Shown here: positions 62,113 through 64,000 of the stretch, piece by piece
Numbering within the stretch: the stretch's first letter is position 1
How the letters are laid out: the number at the start of each line of letters is the position of its first letter
DNA from: Gluconobacter sp. Gdi
GTDB lineage: Bacteria > Pseudomonadota > Alphaproteobacteria > Acetobacterales > Acetobacteraceae
DNA length: 64,000 nucleotides
NCBI RefSeq assembly: GCF_014132155.1
Contig: NZ_BLJQ01000002.1
Span: forward strand, 248,001 to 312,000
Reading direction: 5' to 3'
The notes under the pieces: generated by a model
What the model saw: the letters and a program-made list of their open reading frames with translations, nothing else
Databases searched by the model: none
What the model was told of the DNA's origin: nothing
Made by a program: the position numbers and the translations under genes

Positions 62113-63156
62113 ATGGGTTATCGGGTTGCGGTTGCGGGCGCCACGGGAGCGGTGGGGCGCGAGCTGCTGCGGATTCTGGCAGAGCGTAATTTCCCTGTGG
62201 ACGAGGTTGTGGCATTGGCGTCGCCGCGCTCTGTCGGCCGGGAAATTTCCTTTGGCGACAAGGCAGTGCTGAAGGTTCAAAACCTTGAGACGTTTGATTT
62301 CAAGGGGTGGGATCTGGCGCTGTTTTCGCCGGGCGGAGAAGTATCGGCGATTTATGCGCCGAAGGCTGCTGCTGCGGGTTGTGTCGTGATCGACAACACG
62401 TCCCATTTCCGTATGGAGCCTGGTATTCCTCTGGTGGTGCCAGAGGTGAATGCGTCTGCGCTGAAAAAGGCGCGTCGTGGCATCATCGCCAACCCGAACT
62501 GCTCCACGGCGCAGATGCTTGTAGCGCTGAAGCCGCTTCATGATCTGTTCAAGATCAAGCGGATTGTCGTCTCGACCTACCAGGCCGTTTCCGGTGCGGG
62601 CAAAGACGGAATGGACGAACTGTTTGGGCAGACCAAGGGCACCTTCGTGAACGACCCGCCGACGGTGGCTCAGTTTACCAAGCAGATCGCCTTTAACGTC
62701 ATTCCGCACATTGATCGTTTCATGGAAGATGGAGCGACCAAGGAAGAGTGGAAAATGGCGGTTGAAACCCGCAAGATTCTGGATCCGGACATTCAGGTTC
62801 TGGCGACCTGTGTCCGTGTTCCGGTTTTCATCGGCCACTCCGAAGCGATCAGCATTGAGTGCGAGAAGCCGATTGACCTGAAGAAAGCTCGTGAGGCTCT
62901 GCGCAAGGCTCCCGGCGTCATTCTGCGCGATGTACGTGAAGACGGCGGCTATGTGACGCCGATTGAATGTGTCGGGGAGGATGCAACGTATGTGTCTCGC
63001 CTGCGCATTGATCCGACAGTCGAGAATGGTCTGGCACTCTGGTGTGTCTCGGACAATCTTCGCAAGGGTGCAGCACTAAATGCCGTGCAGATTGCGGAAA
63101 GTCTGGTTGAACAGGGTCTTTTGAAGAACGGAGCCTTGTTTCCTGTAAAGGAATAA
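62113..63156 (+). CDS. asd: Aspartate-semialdehyde dehydrogenase
   Basis: This 347-residue enzyme reduces aspartyl phosphate to the semialdehyde, feeding lysine/diaminopimelate, threonine and methionine synthesis. The NADP loop is VAVAGATGAVGRELLRIL, the catalytic cysteine lies in NPNCSTAQML (about 131), and the histidine in IGHSEAISIE. The frame extends upstream to 61948 inside the oxygenase gene, but ATG 62113 begins the conserved N-terminus. A strong terminator follows. Confidence 0.96.
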   Translation: MGYRVAVAGATGAVGRELLRILAERNFPVDEVVALASPRSVGREISFGDKAVLKVQNLETFDFKGWDLALFSPGGEVSAIYAPKAAAAGCVVIDNTSHFRMEPGIPLVVPEVNASALKKARRGIIANPNCSTAQMLVALKPLHDLFKIKRIVVSTYQAVSGAGKDGMDELFGQTKGTFVNDPPTVAQFTKQIAFNVIPHIDRFMEDGATKEEWKMAVETRKILDPDIQVLATCVRVPVFIGHSEAISIECEKPIDLKKAREALRKAPGVILRDVREDGGYVTPIECVGEDATYVSRLRIDPTVENGLALWCVSDNLRKGAALNAVQIAESLVEQGLLKNGALFPVKE

Positions 63157-63177
63157 GGGAGTTTTCTGAAGTTCTGG

Positions 63178-63211
63178 CGCGTCTGAAGGGAAACTTTCAG
63201 ACGCGTTTTTT
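63178..63211 (+). terminator. Terminator after asd
   Basis: CGCGTCTGAA and TTCAGACGCG form a 10-bp perfect stem around GGGAAACT, followed by six Ts. It lies 21 nt past the asd stop. Confidence 0.92.
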
Positions 63212-63235
63212 ATGTCGAGATGAAAAGGGTCATTC

Positions 63236-64000
63236 GTGACTGTTCCCCGCACAGAAACGGTTCTTGAAGCCAATCAGACTATTGAACTTCTGCCTTTGAA
63301 TTCGCTTCTGGGGCGGCTGTTGGACTCTCAGAAAGAGGCTTTAGAGCGGGTCGGAGAGGCACTCCCGTCCATTGAAGCCGCAGTTGAGGCGAGTGTGCCC
63401 CGTCTTCAGGGTGGCGGTCGGTTGATTTATGCTGGGGCTGGAACGTCTGGTCGTATCGGGGTTCAGGATGGGGTGGAACTGACACCAACGTTTGGACTGC
63501 CGCCTGAGAGGCTGGTTTTGTTGCTTGCTGGTGGGGCTGGTGCAGGGACGCAGGCTGTCGAAGGTGCAGAAGACAGGGAAGATCAGGCGCGCGTTGATCT
63601 TGGAGCATATGGGCCAACGGCGCACGACGTGGTCATTGGTGTCGCGGCGAGTGGCAATACGCCTTACACCTGTGCTGTTGTTGAAGCCGGGCGTGAGGTC
63701 GGGGCTTTGACAATTGGGGTGAGTGGAAACGCGCATTCGCGTCTTCTACGCAGTGCTGAAATCGGGATCAGTATTCCGACGGGCGCTGAAGTGCTGGCTG
63801 GCTCCACGCGGATGGCAGCAGGGACGGCCCAGAAGGTTGCGCTTAACCTGTTTTCTACCGCTTTGATGACACGCCTTGGGCATGTCTATCGCGGGCGTAT
63901 GGTCGACATGCGAATTAGCAATGACAAGTTGCAGTTGCGTGCCGAGCGTATGGTGTTCGAACTTGCTGGGGGAACGGACGAGGAAGTTCGTGACGCGTTG
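63236..64000 (+). CDS. murQ: N-acetylmuramic acid 6-phosphate etherase, partial (runs off the window)
   Basis: From GTG 63236, preceded by AAAAGGG, the frame is open to the window end (255 codons). The product cleaves the lactyl ether of MurNAc-6-phosphate to give GlcNAc-6-phosphate in cell-wall recycling. The SIS-domain phosphosugar loop IYAGAGTSGRIGVQD is followed by VELTPTFG with the catalytic glutamate, then AASGNTPYTCAVVEA and AEVLAGSTRMAAGTAQK, the MurQ signature, and MVDMRISNDKLQLRAERM. About 45-50 residues should be missing at the C-terminus. The nearby ATG at 63220 is out of frame. Confidence 0.93.
   Translation, partial: MTVPRTETVLEANQTIELLPLNSLLGRLLDSQKEALERVGEALPSIEAAVEASVPRLQGGGRLIYAGAGTSGRIGVQDGVELTPTFGLPPERLVLLLAGGAGAGTQAVEGAEDREDQARVDLGAYGPTAHDVVIGVAASGNTPYTCAVVEAGREVGALTIGVSGNAHSRLLRSAEIGISIPTGAEVLAGSTRMAAGTAQKVALNLFSTALMTRLGHVYRGRMVDMRISNDKLQLRAERMVFELAGGTDEEVRDAL

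Overview
The window reads as chromosomal DNA of an acetic acid bacterium, most likely Gluconobacter or a close relative in the Acetobacteraceae. This rests on general protein style: alphaproteobacterial UvrA, a GyrA with an acidic insert, large TonB receptors, tandem OprO-type porins and many exported oxidative or hydrolytic proteins. I could run no database search. Genes are densely packed on both strands, with one tRNA gene, no rRNA, no CRISPR array and no recognisable insertion sequence.

1-8.3 kb looks accessory. It holds the tail of an upstream gene, a TonB-dependent receptor, a divergent AraC regulator with an NTF2-like protein, an AT-rich stretch with a four-helix membrane protein, a MocR-type regulator, and a sugar porter broken by a single-base deletion in a G run. 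8.3-18.2 kb holds ugd, an AsmA-like protein, two tandem OprO/OprP-like porins and pstS. Pho-box-like 11-nt repeats lie between the second porin and pstS, which makes this a phosphate-scavenging locus without pstCAB. A Bcr/CflA-type efflux pump follows. 18-28.9 kb has a 46-codon hydrophobic ORF, a DUF2721-like protein, an exported creatininase-like enzyme coupled to a beta-propeller, a large MscS channel, an HxlR/reductase divergent pair, a DsbD-type reductase and an exported cupin.

29-36.1 kb is a purine catabolism cluster. A LysR regulator diverges from a flavoprotein (probable HpyO-type urate hydroxylase), allantoinase PuuE, OHCU decarboxylase UraD, hydroxyisourate hydrolase and an NCS2 permease, with a convergent guanine deaminase. 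Together these can take guanine to xanthine and urate to allantoate; xanthine dehydrogenase is not in the window.

36.3-49.6 kb is mostly core genes: an orphan autotransporter-type heptosyltransferase, trhO, uvrA divergent from ssb, a GNAT enzyme coupled to an XRE regulator with an in-frame stop, a methyltransferase, gyrA, coaD, a cyclophilin whose Shine-Dalgarno lies in a hairpin, and tRNA-Lys. 49.7-55.4 kb is a GntR-controlled transport and metabolism cassette: a second TonB receptor paralogous to the first, a DAACS-type symporter and an Ldh2-family dehydrogenase. 55.6-64 kb holds a Dda-like helicase, a tiny lipoprotein, sucA without sucB, an HSL-type esterase, a 2OG-Fe(II) oxygenase-like gene before asd, and the start of murQ.

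I see no unmistakable new defence or biosynthetic system. The least-explained loci are the creatininase/propeller pair, the TonB receptor/symporter/dehydrogenase cassette and the hairpin in front of the cyclophilin.
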